Assembly (NCBI GenBank): GCA_006739055.1
Contig: AP019702.1
Location: forward strand, 298,501 to 362,500
Source of the DNA: Allostella vacuolata
GTDB lineage: Bacteria > Pseudomonadota > Alphaproteobacteria > ATCC43930 > Allostellaceae
Direction: 5' to 3'
Length of the DNA stretch: 64,000 bases
The stretch's first letter is position 1. Every line of letters starts with the position of its first letter. The translations under genes and the position numbers were made by a program. Shown here piece after piece: positions 42,596-51,121 of this stretch. The notes below the pieces were generated by a model. The model saw only the letters and a list, made by a program, of their open reading frames with translations. It made no database searches and was not told the origin of the DNA.

Positions 42596-43486
42596 TCACT
42601 TCATCTTCGAGAGGTCGAGGTTCAGCACCTTGGCGGTCTCGCGGATGACGTCGTAGGCCGCGTCGTTGGTCTCGACGAAGCGGTTGAGCCGGCCCTGGTC
42701 GGCCCAGGTGATGTCGCGGATGTCGAGGAACGCCTTGCGGATGCGCTGCTTCAGGTCGTCGGGCAGGTTGCGCCGCCACACGGTGGGCGATTCCGGGATC
42801 GGGCCGGACCGCCAGACGACCTGCACCTTTTCCGGATCGATCAGCTTCTTGGCCACGGCCGCGTCGTAGATGCGGTCGGCGATGGTGGCGGCGTCGACCC
42901 GCTTGTTGGCGACGGCCAGCGCATTGGCGTCGTGCGAGCCGGTGAAGAGCACCCGGCCGAAGAACTTGTCGGGGTCGATCCCCTCGCGGATCAGCCCGGC
43001 TTTCGGGAACAGGTGGCCGGAGGTGGAGGAGGGGTCGACGAAGGCGAAGGTGCGGCCGCGCAGGTCGGCCAGCGTGGTGATGCCGCTCTCCTTCAGCGCG
43101 ATGATCTGGCTGTGATAGTAGGTGCGGCCGGCCTTGGCCGTCTCGGCGGTGCAGAAGGCCTCGATCGCCGCCACTGTCGTGCCCAGGACGTAGGAGAAGG
43201 GGCCGAGATAGGCGACCTCGATATGGCCGGCGCGCAGGGCCTCGATCACCCCGTTGTAGTCGGTGGCGACGAAGCCCTGGACCTTCATGCCGAGGTTCTT
43301 CTCGATCGCGGCCAGGAGCAGCTTGCTCGCCTCCAGCATCGCGCGGGAATCCTCCGACGGGATCAGCCCGACCCTGAGGACGTTGCCCGGGCCCTGGGCG
43401 TGCGCCGGCGCCATGGCGATGGGCAGGATCGCCGCGGCCGACCAGAGGCCGCACTGGTGGAGGAACCGTCTCCGGGTGATCTTCAT
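42596..43486 (-). CDS. phnD: phosphonate-type ABC transporter binding protein
   Basis: PhnD-like periplasmic binding protein, 296 residues. The N-terminus MKITRRRFLHQCGLWSAAAILPIAM has a twin-arginine-like start and ends near AHAQG, so Tat export is possible. The family core is VGLIPSEDSRAMLEASKLLLAAIEKNLGMKVQGFVATDYNGVIEALRAGHIEVAYLGPFSYVL, and STSGHLFPKAGL holds the anion. Whether it binds aminoethylphosphonate, methylphosphonate or phosphite is not readable. Confidence 0.93.
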   Translation of the reverse strand: MKITRRRFLHQCGLWSAAAILPIAMAPAHAQGPGNVLRVGLIPSEDSRAMLEASKLLLAAIEKNLGMKVQGFVATDYNGVIEALRAGHIEVAYLGPFSYVLGTTVAAIEAFCTAETAKAGRTYYHSQIIALKESGITTLADLRGRTFAFVDPSSTSGHLFPKAGLIREGIDPDKFFGRVLFTGSHDANALAVANKRVDAATIADRIYDAAVAKKLIDPEKVQVVWRSGPIPESPTVWRRNLPDDLKQRIRKAFLDIRDITWADQGRLNRFVETNDAAYDVIRETAKVLNLDLSKMK

Positions 43487-43561
43487 GTCTCTCTCCCCAT
43501 GGTTTCTTCGCGTTGTTGCCCGCCGCCGCTGATGGGCGGTTTTCGGGCGCGCCGGCCCTTG

Positions 43562-44650
43562 CTATTCGGCCGCCAGTTCCCGTCTCCCGATGAAGTTGCG
43601 GCCGCGTTCGCCGGCGAACGCCTTGTCGACGAGGCGGACCCACTCGCCGGGGGCCAGGCCGTGGGCTGCGGGATCGGTCGGGACGCCGAGATCTTCCAGG
43701 AAGCGCTGCAGCCGGTCGGCCCCGGCCGGCAGGTCCGGCCCGAAGATCGCCGCCAGCCGTTCGTCGCACGCCGGGTCGCGCCCGATCGCCCAGCGCATCA
43801 CCTGCGGCAGGCTGAACGAGCAGGCGATGCCGTGTGCGGTGCCGTGGCGCAGGGTCACGTCGTAGGAGATGTTGTGGGCGAGCGCGGTCTTGGTGTTGGA
43901 GAAGGCGAGGCCGGCCAGCAGGCTGGCCTGGGACTGGCGGGCGCGCAGCGCGACGTCGCCCGGCTGTTCCAGCAGCCGGGGCAGGACATCCAGCACCTCG
44001 CGGGCGGCGGCGATGGCGAACTGCGCCGAGACCGGGTTGGCGTTCACGTTCCACAGGCTTTCCAGCGCGTGCGACAGCGCGTCGAGCCCGGTCGCCAGTG
44101 TCAGTCCATGGGGTGCCGCCAGGGTCAGGGCGGGGTCGACGATCGCCGCCTCGGGATAGAGCCCGGGATGGGCGATCGAATATTTGCGCCCGCCGGCCGC
44201 GTCCCAGACCGTCGCCCAGCAGGTGACCTCGCTGCCGGTGCCGGCGGTGGTGGGCACCGCCAGGACGGGCAGGACGCGCCCGGCATCAAGCGGCGTGCCG
44301 TCGACCAGATGGGCGCGCACCGCGGCGAAGTCGCCGCCGGCCGCCGCCAGCACCTTCGCCGCGTCGATCACCGAGCCGCCGCCCAGCGCCACGACGACGC
44401 CGGTCCGGCCGGCGGCGGCGAAGCGGCGGCAGACCCCGCCCAGGTCGGCGAAATCCGGGTTGGCCTGGATGTCGTCGACGATCGTGACCGGTGGGCCCGC
44501 CTGGCGGGCGATGCGCTGGCCGAGGGCGCGGAAGAGGTCCATGTCATAGGTGACGAGCGCCCATGGCCGCCCGGCGATCGCGGGCGCCACCTGGTCGAGG
44601 GCGCCGACGCCGAACTGCACGCGCACGGGATTCTGGTAGGCCCAGCTCAA
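43562..44650 (-). CDS. phosphonate-associated iron-containing alcohol dehydrogenase
   Basis: A group III (iron-type) alcohol dehydrogenase, 362 residues. It has the NAD loop VVALGGGSVIDAAK, PTTAGTGSEVT and the metal ligands in GLDALSHALESL, AHNISYDVTLRHGTAHGIA (His). A branch of this family is known beside phnCDE and a LysR gene in Proteobacteria, as recalled from TIGRFAM, and this locus matches that arrangement exactly. It may reduce phosphonoacetaldehyde or oxidise hydroxyethylphosphonate. It heads the operon and is divergent from lysR. Confidence 0.9.
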   Translation of the reverse strand: MSWAYQNPVRVQFGVGALDQVAPAIAGRPWALVTYDMDLFRALGQRIARQAGPPVTIVDDIQANPDFADLGGVCRRFAAAGRTGVVVALGGGSVIDAAKVLAAAGGDFAAVRAHLVDGTPLDAGRVLPVLAVPTTAGTGSEVTCWATVWDAAGGRKYSIAHPGLYPEAAIVDPALTLAAPHGLTLATGLDALSHALESLWNVNANPVSAQFAIAAAREVLDVLPRLLEQPGDVALRARQSQASLLAGLAFSNTKTALAHNISYDVTLRHGTAHGIACSFSLPQVMRWAIGRDPACDERLAAIFGPDLPAGADRLQRFLEDLGVPTDPAAHGLAPGEWVRLVDKAFAGERGRNFIGRRELAAE

Positions 44651-44729
44651 TCGTTCCTCCCCGACCGGCGGGCTTGTCCCCTGGCCCCGCGTCGTTCGAA
44701 GGTTCGCGCGATCGCGGATATTCGCACCA

Positions 44730-44753
44730 ATTGATTTTTACATGGCAATCGAT
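44730..44753. promoter_or_regulatory. candidate LysR operator in the dehydrogenase/lysR gap
   Basis: ATTGATT and AATCGAT form 6-of-7 matching inverted arms with a 10-bp spacer, in an AT-rich island just before the lysR ATG. The site lies between the divergent starts, as expected for a LysR-type regulator. Confidence 0.45.
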
Positions 44754-44764
44754 AGAAATTACCT

Positions 44765-45637
44765 ATGCGTTACACGGGGCTGCGATCCTTTCAGGCGGTC
44801 GCGCAGGCGGGCGGCTTCACCGCCGCCGCCGAGCAGCTCGGCGTCAGCCAGCCGACGCTGACCGCGCAGATCGGCGCCCTGGAGGCGGAGTTCGACGTGC
44901 GGCTGTTCCATCGCCGCAACCGCCGGGTGGAGCTGACGCCGGCCGGGCGCGACCTGCTCGCCATCACCACCCGCATGTTCGCGGAGGAGCGCGAGGCGCT
45001 GGAGTTCCTGCAGCAGTCGCGCGAGCTGCGCCGCGGCGTGCTGCGGGTCGGCGCGGTCGGGCCCTATCACGTGACCGAGATGCTGGCCGCCTTCGGCCGG
45101 CGCTATCCGGGCGTGGAGCTCAGCGTAGCGCTCGGCAACTCGACCCGCGCGCTCCAGGACCTGCGCGACTATCGCACCGACGTGGCGGTGCTGGCCCATA
45201 TCGACGAGGATCCGGGGTTGCTGGCGGTGCCCTACCGCCGCCATCCGGTCGTCGTCTTCACCCGCACCGACCATCCCTTCGCCGCGCGGGATGCGATCGC
45301 GCTGGCCGACCTCCAGGGCGAGCGCATGATCGTGCGCGAGAAGGGGTCGACCACGCGCCGCGCCTTCGAGGAGGCGATCGGCGCGGCCGGCGTGGCGCCC
45401 CGCATCGTCATGGAGATCGGCAGCCGCGAGGCGATCCGCGAGGCCGTCATCCATGGCCTCGGCATCGGCTACGTGTCGGCGGCCGAGTTCGTGGCGGATC
45501 CGGTGCTGCGCGCCGTCCCCATCGCCGACGCGCAGATCTTCACCTATGCCCACGTCGTCATTCTGCGGGAGCGCGCCGACGGGCGGGTCATCCGCGCCTT
45601 CCTCGACACCGTCGGCGGGATGCTGCGGCCGGAATAG
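44765..45637 (+). CDS. LysR-family regulator of the phosphonate locus
   Basis: A LysR regulator of 290 residues. The helix-turn-helix is LRSFQAVAQAGGFTAAAEQLGVSQPTLTAQIGALEAEFDVRLFHRRNRRVELTPAG, and a co-inducer domain runs from about residue 90. The sequence start (MRYTGLRSFQAVA) and the setting resemble the LysR group linked to aminoethylphosphonate use. It is divergent from the dehydrogenase-phnDCE operon and presumably activates it. ATG 44765 has no good ribosome-binding site. Confidence 0.9.
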   Translation: MRYTGLRSFQAVAQAGGFTAAAEQLGVSQPTLTAQIGALEAEFDVRLFHRRNRRVELTPAGRDLLAITTRMFAEEREALEFLQQSRELRRGVLRVGAVGPYHVTEMLAAFGRRYPGVELSVALGNSTRALQDLRDYRTDVAVLAHIDEDPGLLAVPYRRHPVVVFTRTDHPFAARDAIALADLQGERMIVREKGSTTRRAFEEAIGAAGVAPRIVMEIGSREAIREAVIHGLGIGYVSAAEFVADPVLRAVPIADAQIFTYAHVVILRERADGRVIRAFLDTVGGMLRPE

Positions 45638-45652
45638 GGGGGTGGGTCCCGG

Positions 45653-46183
45653 CTACTCGATCCGTTCGCCGGGGTAGACGCCCCAGAACTCGGTCCGCTT
45701 CAGCCAGCCGCGATAGCCCTGAATCTCGAGCCGGCACCAGCCGGGATCGCATTCCAGCAGGCGGCCGATCACCCCAGGCTCCGCCTGGGCGACCGGCGAT
45801 GCGTCGTCGGCCGCGCGGCGCCGCAGCGTGCGTGGAATGCCGGTCACGACCACCGCGCGCCGGCCCGACAGCAGGCTCTGGTGGACCCAGCCCTCGGCGC
45901 CGTCCCAGTCGCGGATCTTGCGCCACTGGCTGAACTGCGCGGTGACCTCGACCGGCATGCCGCGGCGGGTGAAGCGCCACTCGATCGGGTACTGGGTGCC
46001 GGGTCCCGTCCGCGCATTGGCTTCCTCGGAGCGCAGCGTGACGAAGCGCGGGATCGGCAGGCTGGTGTCGTCCGCGGCGCGCGCGACCGGCGCCAGGGCG
46101 ATAGCGAGCAAAGCTCCGCCGACCGCCGCCGCGATTGCCGTCCGGGCCCTGCTGCCGGGCCTGCCGATGCCGCCTGATGCCAT
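45653..46183 (-). CDS. secreted SH3-domain protein
   Basis: A 176-residue exported protein. A signal peptide (AIAAAVGGALLAIALAPVARA) is followed by two bacterial SH3-like repeats: FVTLRSEEANARTGPGTQYPIEWRFTRRGMPVEV with QWRKIRDWDGAEGWVHQSLLSG, and a second ending CDPGWCRLEIQGYRGWLKRTEFWGVYPGE. The Asn-Ala-Arg-Thr-Gly-Pro motif is typical. Such proteins bind cell-wall glycan or protein partners in the periplasm. It is divergent from the D-glycerate dehydrogenase gene. Confidence 0.9.
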   Translation of the reverse strand: MASGGIGRPGSRARTAIAAAVGGALLAIALAPVARAADDTSLPIPRFVTLRSEEANARTGPGTQYPIEWRFTRRGMPVEVTAQFSQWRKIRDWDGAEGWVHQSLLSGRRAVVVTGIPRTLRRRAADDASPVAQAEPGVIGRLLECDPGWCRLEIQGYRGWLKRTEFWGVYPGERIE

Positions 46184-46329
46184 CTCGATGCGTTAGCCTC
46201 CGCGGCCGAATCGGGTCAAGGTAGCTGAACCGGCCGTCCCGTCCCTAGCCCGCGTGAAGCGCCGGCAGCCGATTTCCGGCCGCGCGCAGGCCCTTGCCAA
46301 GCGGCCGCGGTCCTGGGAAGAGAGCGTCC

Positions 46330-47322
46330 ATGTCCGCCCGCGCGAAGAAGCCCACCGTCGTCGTCACCCGCAAGCTGCCCGACATGGTCGAGACGCGGAT
46401 GATGGAGCTGTTCGACGCGCGCCTCAATGTCGACGACCAGCCGATGGACGAGGCGGCGCTGGCCGCCGCGGTCGCCCATGCCGACGTGCTGGTGCCGACC
46501 GTGACCGACCGCATCGACGCGGCCGTGATCGCGGCGGCCGGCCCGCAGCTGCGCCTCATCGCCTCGTTCGGCACCGGCGTCGACCATATCGACCTGCAGG
46601 CCGCCCGCGCCCGCGGCATCACCGTCACCAACACGCCGGGGGTCCTGACCGAGGATACGGCCGACATGGCGATGGCCCTGATCCTGGCGGTCGCCCGCCG
46701 GCTGACCGAGGGCGAGCGCATGGTCCGGTCGGGCAAGTGGCAGGGCTGGGGGCCGACCTTCATGCTGGGCCGGCGGCTCGGCGGCCGGCGCCTCGGCATC
46801 GTCGGCATGGGGCGGATCGGCCAGGCCCTGGCGCGGCGCGCCCGCGGCTTCGGCCTGTCGATCCACTACCACAACCGCCGCCGCGTCCATCCCGACATCG
46901 AGGCGGAGCTGGAGGCGACCTGGTGGGAGAGCCTGGACCAGATGCTGGCGCGCATGGACGTGCTCTCGGTCAACTGCCCGCACACGCCGGCCACCTACCA
47001 CCTGCTGTCGGCCCGCCGTCTCAAGCTGATCCAGCCGCACGCGTTCCTGGTCAACACCGCCCGCGGCGAGGTGATCGACGAGGCGGCGCTCGCCCGCATG
47101 CTGGCGGCGCGCGAGATCGCCGGCGCCGGCCTCGACGTGTTCGAGCACGAGCCGGCGGTCAATCCGCGCCTGCTGCGGCTCGACAACGTCGTCCTGCTGC
47201 CGCACATGGGCTCGGCCACGCTGGAGGGCCGGATCGCCATGGGCGAGAAGGTGATCGTCAACGTGAAGACCTTCGTCGACGGCCACCGCCCGCCCGACCG
47301 GGTGATCGAGGCGATGCTGTAG
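46330..47322 (+). CDS. gyaR: D-glycerate dehydrogenase / glyoxylate reductase
   Basis: A D-2-hydroxyacid dehydrogenase of 330 residues, reducing glyoxylate or hydroxypyruvate with NAD(P)H. NAD motif: GRRLGIVGMGRIGQALARRARGFG; catalytic Arg, Glu and His in VNTARGEVIDE, AGLDVFEHEP and LLPHMGSAT. FGTGVDHIDLQAARARGITVTNTPGVLTEDTADMAMALIL matches alphaproteobacterial glyoxylate reductases. I chose ATG 46330 behind GAAGAGAG. The gene is convergent with purD at 15 bp. Phosphite dehydrogenase was considered and rejected. Confidence 0.92.
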   Translation: MSARAKKPTVVVTRKLPDMVETRMMELFDARLNVDDQPMDEAALAAAVAHADVLVPTVTDRIDAAVIAAAGPQLRLIASFGTGVDHIDLQAARARGITVTNTPGVLTEDTADMAMALILAVARRLTEGERMVRSGKWQGWGPTFMLGRRLGGRRLGIVGMGRIGQALARRARGFGLSIHYHNRRRVHPDIEAELEATWWESLDQMLARMDVLSVNCPHTPATYHLLSARRLKLIQPHAFLVNTARGEVIDEAALARMLAAREIAGAGLDVFEHEPAVNPRLLRLDNVVLLPHMGSATLEGRIAMGEKVIVNVKTFVDGHRPPDRVIEAML

Positions 47323-47337
47323 GGGGCTCCGGCGGGG

Positions 47338-48609
47338 CTACCGCCCCACCGCCCGCCAGCCGATGTCGCGGCGGCAGAAGCCGTCCGGCCAGTCGATCGC
47401 GTCGACCCCGGCATAGGCGCGGGCCTGGGCCTCGGCCGCGTCGGCGCCGATCGCGGTCACGGCCAGCACGCGGCCGCCGTCCGACAGGATCCGGTCGCCG
47501 TCGCGGCGGGTGGCCGCGTGGAAGACGATCACCTCGTCCAGCGCGGCCGCGGCCTCCAGGCCGGCGATCGGGGTGCCCTTCGGGTAGCGGCCGGGATAGC
47601 CGCGGGTCGCCATGACGACAGCCAGCGCCGTCTCCGGGTACCAGCGCAGGTCGAACCCGTCGAGCACGCCGTCGGCCGACGCCAGCAGCGCCGGCACCAG
47701 GTCCGACATCAGGCGGCGCATCAGCACCTCGCATTCGGGGTCGCCGAAGCGGACGTTGAACTCGACCAGCTTCGGCCCGCCCGCCGTCATCATCAGGCCG
47801 ACGAAGAGGATGCCCTTGAAGGGCCGGCCCTCGGCCGCCATGCCGGCGATGGTCGGGCGGACGATCTCGTCCATGACCCGGCGCTCGGCCGCGGCGTCGA
47901 ACGCGGGCGTCGGCGAATAGGCGCCCATGCCGCCGGTGTTGGGGCCGGTGTCGCCGTCGCCGACCGGCTTGTGGTCCTGGGCGGCGCCGAACGGCACGAT
48001 GTTGCGGCCGTCGCAGAGCGCGAAGAAGCTCACTTCCTGGCCCTCCAGGAACTCCTCGATCACCAACTCGCGGCCGGCGTCGCCGAAGGCCCCGCCGACC
48101 ATGGCGGCGTCGATCGCCGCGATCGCCTCCTCGACGGTGGCGGCGACCGTTACCCCCTTGCCGGCCGCCAGCCCGTCGGTCTTGACGACGATCGGCGCGC
48201 CCTTCGCCCGAACATGGGCGCGGGCCGCCTCGGGGTCTGTGAAGCGCGCATAGGCGGCCGTCGGGATGGCGTGGCGGGCGCAGAAATCCTTCATGAAGGC
48301 CTTGGAGCCCTCGAGCGCGGCCGCGGCCTTGCTCGGCCCGAAGGCCTTGATGCCGGCGGCCGCCAGGCGGTCGACGAGGCCGGCCACGAGCGGCGCCTCC
48401 GGCCCGACCACGACGAAGTCGATGTGCCGGGCCACGGCCAGGGCGACGATCGCGTCCAGGTCCTCCAGGTCGACCGGCAGGCAGGTGGCGACCTCGGCGA
48501 TCCCGGCATTGCCGGGCGCGCAATAGAGCGCCTCGCACAGGGGCGAGGCGGCGATCGCCCAGCACAGGGCGTGCTCGCGTCCGCCCGATCCGACGACAAG
48601 GAGGCGCAT
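47338..48609 (-). CDS. purD: phosphoribosylamine-glycine ligase
   Basis: PurD, 423 residues, ligates glycine to phosphoribosylamine in purine synthesis. It opens with MRLLVVGSGGREHALCWAI, has VVGPEAPLVAGL, the ATP-grasp lid KTDGLAAGKGVTVA, EFLEGQEVSFFALCDG and PNTGGMGAYSP. The metal Glu/Asn end is LVEFNVRFGDPECEVLM. The length and start are standard. It is divergent from xseA. Confidence 0.98.
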   Translation of the reverse strand: MRLLVVGSGGREHALCWAIAASPLCEALYCAPGNAGIAEVATCLPVDLEDLDAIVALAVARHIDFVVVGPEAPLVAGLVDRLAAAGIKAFGPSKAAAALEGSKAFMKDFCARHAIPTAAYARFTDPEAARAHVRAKGAPIVVKTDGLAAGKGVTVAATVEEAIAAIDAAMVGGAFGDAGRELVIEEFLEGQEVSFFALCDGRNIVPFGAAQDHKPVGDGDTGPNTGGMGAYSPTPAFDAAAERRVMDEIVRPTIAGMAAEGRPFKGILFVGLMMTAGGPKLVEFNVRFGDPECEVLMRRLMSDLVPALLASADGVLDGFDLRWYPETALAVVMATRGYPGRYPKGTPIAGLEAAAALDEVIVFHAATRRDGDRILSDGGRVLAVTAIGADAAEAQARAYAGVDAIDWPDGFCRRDIGWRAVGR

Positions 48610-48661
48610 GGTCCGACGTGTCCTTCGCGCATGGTGGCTGGTTGGAGGCCGCTCTTGTAGC

Positions 48662-50197
48662 ATGGCGGGCATGAGCGAGAACGCCCCCCGCACGAACCTT
48701 CCCGAACTCTCCGTCAGTGAGCTGTCGCACCAGCTGAAGCGCAGCATCGAGGAGCAGTTCAGCTATGTCCGCGTCCGCGGCGAGATCAGCGGCTTCAAGC
48801 GCCACAGCTCGGGCCATCTCTATTTCGCGCTGAAGGACGCCGACGCGCTGATCGACGCCGTGTGCTGGCGCGGCCAGGCCGGGCGGCTGTCGATCCGGCC
48901 GGAGGACGGCATGGAGGTGGTGGCGACCGGCCGGCTCACCACCTATCCCGGCCGCTCCAAGTACCAGATCGTCGTCGAATCGCTGGAGCTGGCCGGCGAG
49001 GGCGCCCTGCTGAAGCTGCTGGAGGATCGCCGCCGGAAGCTCCTGGCCGAGGGGCTGTTCGACCCGGAGCGCAAGCGGCGGCTGCCGTTCCTGCCGCAGG
49101 TCATCGGCGTCGTCACCTCGCCGACCGGGGCGGTCATCCGCGACATCCTGCACCGGCTGTCGGATCGCTTTCCGCGTCATGTCCTGGTCTGGCCGGTGGC
49201 GGTCCAGGGCGAGACGGCGGCCGCCCAGGTGGCCGCCGCCATCCGCGGCTTCAACGCGATCCCGCCGGACGGGCCGGTGCCGCGCCCGGACGTGCTGATC
49301 GTCGCCCGTGGCGGCGGCAGCCTGGAGGACCTGTGGGCCTTCAACGAGGAGGTCGTGGTCCGGGCCGCGGCGGAATCGCGGATCCCGCTCATCTCCGCGG
49401 TCGGGCACGAGACCGACACGACGCTGATCGACTTCGCCGCCGACGTCCGCGCGCCGACCCCGACGGCGGCGGCCGAGCTGGCGGTGCCGGTGCGCGGCGA
49501 CCTGATCCAGCGGGTGGGTGAGGTCGGCGGGCGGGCCTGGTCGGCCCTGTCGGCGCGGCTGCGCCATTCCCGGGCCGAAGTGGAAGGGCTGGGCCGCGGC
49601 CTGCCCGACCCGGCTTCGCTCCTGCGGACCAAGGAGCAGTTCCTGGACGACCGCACCGAGCGCCTGGCCAATGCCGCCGCCAAGCTGGTGCCGGACCGCG
49701 CCCAGCGGCTCGACGCCCTGGCCGGGCGGCTGCGGCACCCGCGCGAGGTGGTGCGCGAGGCGGCGACCCGGACCTTGAATCTGGCCGACCGGCTGGCGCG
49801 CGCGGCCACCCATGCCGTGCGCGCCCATGGCGTGGTGTTCGAGCGGGCCGCGGCCCGGCTCGACGACCGTTCCCTGCGCGAGGCGGTCCGGCTCGGCCGC
49901 CGCGAGGCCGCCCAGCAGGGCGAGCGCCTGCGCACGGCCGCCGACGCCCGGCTGGAGCGGGCGAGCCAGCTCCTGGCCCTGCGCGGCCAGCTCCTGGACG
50001 GCCTGTCCTACGAGCGCGCGCTGGAGCGTGGCTTCGTGCTGGTCCGAGACGCGGCCGGACACCCGGTCACGCGGCGCGCCGCCACCCGGCCGGGCCAGCA
50101 CCTGTCGCTGCGCTTCGCCGACGGCGAGCTCGCCGTCCAGGCGGAAGGCAAGGCCGCGCCGCGGCCGGCGACACCGACGCAGGGCAGCCTGCTCTAG
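48662..50197 (+). CDS. xseA: exodeoxyribonuclease VII large subunit
   Basis: XseA, 511 residues (E. coli 456), the catalytic subunit that degrades single-stranded DNA. The N-terminal OB fold is SVSELSHQLKRSIEEQFSYVRVRGEISGFKRHSSGHLYFALKDADA. The nuclease core has VGVVTSPTGAVIRDIL, IVARGGGSLEDLWAFNEE and ISAVGHETDTTLIDFAAD.RAPTPTAAAE. A long charged helix region follows, then GFVLVRD.AGHPVT. ATG 48671 is an equally possible start. xseB is not in the window. Confidence 0.95.
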   Translation: MAGMSENAPRTNLPELSVSELSHQLKRSIEEQFSYVRVRGEISGFKRHSSGHLYFALKDADALIDAVCWRGQAGRLSIRPEDGMEVVATGRLTTYPGRSKYQIVVESLELAGEGALLKLLEDRRRKLLAEGLFDPERKRRLPFLPQVIGVVTSPTGAVIRDILHRLSDRFPRHVLVWPVAVQGETAAAQVAAAIRGFNAIPPDGPVPRPDVLIVARGGGSLEDLWAFNEEVVVRAAAESRIPLISAVGHETDTTLIDFAADVRAPTPTAAAELAVPVRGDLIQRVGEVGGRAWSALSARLRHSRAEVEGLGRGLPDPASLLRTKEQFLDDRTERLANAAAKLVPDRAQRLDALAGRLRHPREVVREAATRTLNLADRLARAATHAVRAHGVVFERAAARLDDRSLREAVRLGRREAAQQGERLRTAADARLERASQLLALRGQLLDGLSYERALERGFVLVRDAAGHPVTRRAATRPGQHLSLRFADGELAVQAEGKAAPRPATPTQGSLL

Positions 50198-50207
50198 GCC
50201 GCGCCGT

Positions 50208-51029
50208 CTAGCGGCGGCTCGACCGCGCGTAGGCCATGCCGGTCATGCCGGCATGGGCGCGCGCATGGGCGGCGCGGCGGCGGTAGCGGGCCCGGAGGTC
50301 GACCAGGTAGGCGACGACGAACAGGATCAGGAACAGCTCCAGCCCCTCCCGCAGGCTGCGGAACAGCGGCGCGCCGCTGTCGGCACCGGGCAGGTTGGCG
50401 ACCACCCGCTCGGCGATGCGCAATCCGAACGCGATAACCGCGCTCGGCCACAGCGCCGCCGAGGGCCAGATCCAATGCAGCGACGATCGTGCGATCCAGC
50501 CGCTCGGGCCCCCGGCCGCGACCCAGATCGGCCACAGGATCCCGGTCAGCAGGATCGCCAGGCTGAGGACGGTCTTCGGCAGGTCCTCGGTCCATTGCGC
50601 GTAGTTGTGCAGGTTGGTCTCGTTCTGGGTGTTGACCGCGCCGATCCATTCCGGCGTGTCCCAGCGAAACCACTGCTGCCCCCAGCTGATCTCCTCGCCG
50701 GCGATGAAGAGCAGGCCCAGCATGAAGCACGCGATCCAAGGCACGATCCATCGGCTCGGCAGGGAGCGGCGATCGCGGATCAGTCCCAGCGCGGGGACCA
50801 GGCCGGCCAGTGCCAGCAGGGCGGTGGCATTCTCGACGACCCCCTGCTCGCTGGCGATCAACAGCGCGTAGGCGCCCGGAACGGGGGCCGCCGCGGCACC
50901 GGCCAGCAGCAGCGCCAGGAGCATGGCCACCGGCACCAGCACGTGCCGCATGAGATAGGGGCGGGAAGGGGCGATCTCCTCGCTCGGCCGGCCGGCCAAG
51001 GCGAGGCGCCGCTGCAGGGAAGCGAGCAT
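50208..51029 (-). CDS. polytopic membrane protein of unknown function
   Basis: A 273-residue protein with about six membrane segments, not recognised. It contains GEEISWGQQWFRWDTPEW after the third segment and NTQNETNLHNYAQW next to it, both probably periplasmic loops. These acidic and aromatic stretches are similar to uncharacterised membrane proteins seen in many bacteria. The tail is arginine-rich. It ends 10 bp from the convergent xseA and starts 92 bp after the ABC exporter stop, with a long inverted repeat between. Confidence 0.75.
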   Translation of the reverse strand: MLASLQRRLALAGRPSEEIAPSRPYLMRHVLVPVAMLLALLLAGAAAAPVPGAYALLIASEQGVVENATALLALAGLVPALGLIRDRRSLPSRWIVPWIACFMLGLLFIAGEEISWGQQWFRWDTPEWIGAVNTQNETNLHNYAQWTEDLPKTVLSLAILLTGILWPIWVAAGGPSGWIARSSLHWIWPSAALWPSAVIAFGLRIAERVVANLPGADSGAPLFRSLREGLELFLILFVVAYLVDLRARYRRRAAHARAHAGMTGMAYARSSRR

Positions 51030-51030
51030 C

Positions 51031-51088
51031 CCGTTTCAGACTCCGGAAGCGGACGGTCCGGAATCGTAACGTCGCAGACGTGAAACGG
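51031..51088. repeat. long inverted repeat between the ABC exporter and membrane-protein genes
   Basis: CCGTTTCA (51031-51038) and TGAAACGG (51081-51088) are perfect arms 42 bp apart; inside, TCCGGA occurs twice. The RNA could fold to a branched hairpin, either at the exporter 3' end or in the leader of the membrane-protein gene. Confidence 0.4.
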
Positions 51089-51121
51089 TAACCAGTATGA
51101 CCGACAAAATTCATGATCCGG

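Noticed and set aside
46330..47322. Phosphite dehydrogenase (ptxD) close to the phosphonate-type transporter
   Set aside because: The sequence matches glyoxylate reductase/D-glycerate dehydrogenase more closely. It is separated from the transporter by lysR and an SH3 gene, with opposite promoters.
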